From PHAA01 sp964584415 (lineage in GTDB: Bacteria; Bacillota; Syntrophomonadia; Syntrophomonadales; Syntrophomonadaceae): a stretch of 13,604 nt of DNA. Position 1 is the stretch's first letter. Every line of letters starts with the position of its first letter. The notes beneath the pieces were generated by a model. It had not been told where the DNA came from and ran no database searches. It saw only the letters and a program-made list of their open reading frames with translations. The stretch covers positions 1 to 13,604 of the forward strand of contig CAZOZX010000056.1 of NCBI GenBank assembly GCA_964584415.1, in the 5' to 3' direction. This document shows positions 12,918 to 13,604 of the stretch, piece after piece. The position numbers and the translations under genes are program-made.

Positions 12918-13328
12918 ATGGATTACAAATTGACCTTTGGGGAATACAGCAAGGCTATGAAGAAGGATAAATTGATGGGTCTAAAGTGTAACGACTGCGG
13001 TAATATAACCTGTCCGCCGATGATGGTCTGCGCCGAATGCGCCGGTACCAACCATGAAATTGTCCAGCTGAGCGGCCAAGGCAAAATAGTGACTTTCACG
13101 ACTTCCTTTATCGCCGCCGAGGGTCGCGAGAACGAGGTCCCGTACACAATTGTCATGGTGGAGCTTGATGAAGGGCCTTGGATAATGGGCAATCTGGTTT
13201 CAATGGATCCGAAGAAGGTCACTATGGATGTGATGGGCAAACCGGTTGTATTTGGGCACCGGATCTATCCGGGCGACAAATATTCTAAGGGGGAGCTAGC
13301 CCGACCGGCATTTAGTATCATCGAATAA
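12918..13328 (+). CDS. DUF35 zinc-ribbon/OB-fold protein, thiolase partner
   Basis: 136 residues. Helical N-terminus, then a rubredoxin-like zinc ribbon with C24, C27, C38 and C41 (CNDC ... CAEC), followed by an OB-fold (about 50-118; GQGKIVTFTTSF, YTIVMVELDEG, GHRIYPGDKY). DUF35 proteins bind the CoA part of acyl-CoA and form complexes with SCP2-type thiolases or thiolase-like enzymes: the archaeal thiolase-HMG-CoA synthase complex, ChsH2-Ltp2 of sterol degradation, and BbsA of BbsAB. Its place directly behind the SCP2-type thiolase gene, with the ribosome site touching the thiolase stop, suggests tight co-expression and a stoichiometric complex. No catalytic residues are expected; its role would be CoA tethering and complex stability. 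Confidence 0.92.
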   Translation: MDYKLTFGEYSKAMKKDKLMGLKCNDCGNITCPPMMVCAECAGTNHEIVQLSGQGKIVTFTTSFIAAEGRENEVPYTIVMVELDEGPWIMGNLVSMDPKKVTMDVMGKPVVFGHRIYPGDKYSKGELARPAFSIIE

Positions 13329-13336
13329 ATGGCGAC

Positions 13337-13358
13337 GGCGGCCCATTACCGGGCCGCC
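13337..13358 (+). repeat. Strong GC hairpin between the DUF35 and CoA-transferase genes
   Basis: GGCGGCCC pairs perfectly with GGGCCGCC over a 6-nt ATTACC loop, 8 nt after the DUF35 stop. No T run follows, so it is not a standard intrinsic terminator. It may protect the upstream mRNA or lower expression of the gene beyond it. Confidence 0.6.
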
Positions 13359-13464
13359 TATGAACCCTTCGTTAAATCAGACCGCTTTAGCGCCACCATG
13401 TATTTTGATTCATGGCTGCATCTCGCTTTGATGATAAAAGACGGATTGGAAAGGAGGACATTGT

Positions 13465-13604
13465 ATGAGTTTGCCTTTGGAGGGCATTAAAGTCCTCGAC
13501 CTGTCCCGCTATCTTCCCGGTCCCCTGTGCACCCAGATCCTGGCCGATTTCGGCGCGGAAGTGATCAAGGTTGAGGATCCCCGCGGAGGGGAACTGGGCC
13601 GTTC
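13465..13604 (+). CDS. Family III CoA-transferase / alpha-methylacyl-CoA racemase-like protein, cut off by window edge
   Basis: Only the first 46 codons are present. They read MSLPLEGIKVLDLSRYLPGP, then LCTQILADFGAEVIKVEDPRGGELGR, the unmistakable N-terminus of the CaiB/BaiF family (LEGIKVLDLSR, PGP, LADFGAEVIKVE). AAGGAGG precedes ATG 13465 by about 7 nt. Members transfer CoA between carboxylic acids via an enzyme-bound Asp thioester or racemise 2-methylacyl-CoA; the residues that separate these lie outside the window. It stands 136 nt after the DUF35 gene and is probably the sixth gene of the operon. As a transferase it would activate the pathway substrate; as a racemase it would feed the right stereoisomer to the dehydrogenase. 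Confidence 0.9.
   Translation, partial: MSLPLEGIKVLDLSRYLPGPLCTQILADFGAEVIKVEDPRGGELGR

Noticed and set aside
13413..13427. Second sigma-54-like site before the CoA-transferase gene (TGGCTG...TCGCT)
   Set aside because: Only 9 bp separate GG and GC instead of 10, and the -12 T is replaced by C; sigma-54 tolerates neither well.

Overview
The window looks like the chromosome of an anaerobic, low-to-mid GC Gram-positive of the Clostridia, possibly a syntrophic or sulfate-reducing fatty- or aromatic-acid degrader. This is inferred from gene content (MpsC/DUF2294 protein, CBS-PAS sigma-54 activator, dense acyl-CoA oxidation operon) and from strong AGGAGG-type ribosome sites with occasional GTG/TTG starts. 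There is no rRNA or other phylogenetic marker, so the lineage is not settled. I see no mobile element, CRISPR array or tRNA.

Left part (1-4630). A partial MpsC-like gene runs leftward from a near-consensus promoter, through a roughly 200-nt leader holding a 26-bp hairpin. Rightward come a CYTH-CHAD protein, an HD-domain putative phosphohydrolase and a YgjP-type zinc metallopeptidase. The last two are 18 nt apart and look co-transcribed. A small three-helix membrane protein lies on the minus strand with its own terminator.

Middle (4631-8225). After a gene-poor stretch comes a membrane-anchored or secreted L,D-transpeptidase with a peptidoglycan-binding domain on each side. Next is a sigma-54 enhancer-binding protein (two CBS, two PAS, AAA+ with GAFTGA loop, Fis/TyrR-type HTH). 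Its likely start is GTG 6107, downstream of an extended -10 promoter.

Control region (8225-8913). This 690-nt gap holds a candidate structured RNA with a long-range inverted repeat, an intrinsic terminator, two candidate enhancer sites one integral number of helical turns apart, a full-consensus sigma-54 promoter (TGGCAC-N5-TTGCT), and three small palindromes between the promoter and the first start codon.

Right part (8914-13604). A compact operon encodes enoyl-CoA hydratase, an LCAD/IVD-class acyl-CoA dehydrogenase, an HSD10-type 3-hydroxyacyl-CoA dehydrogenase, an SCP2-type thiolase with an HDCF motif, a DUF35 zinc-ribbon/OB-fold partner, and the start of a family III CoA-transferase or racemase. 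Together these make a complete beta-oxidation turn plus CoA activation or racemization. The gene set parallels the bbs genes of anaerobic toluene degradation (hydratase, dehydrogenase, SDR, thiolase + Zn-finger, CoA-transferase), but would also suit 2-methyl-branched acyl-CoA degradation. The neighbouring sigma-54 activator very probably switches this operon on.
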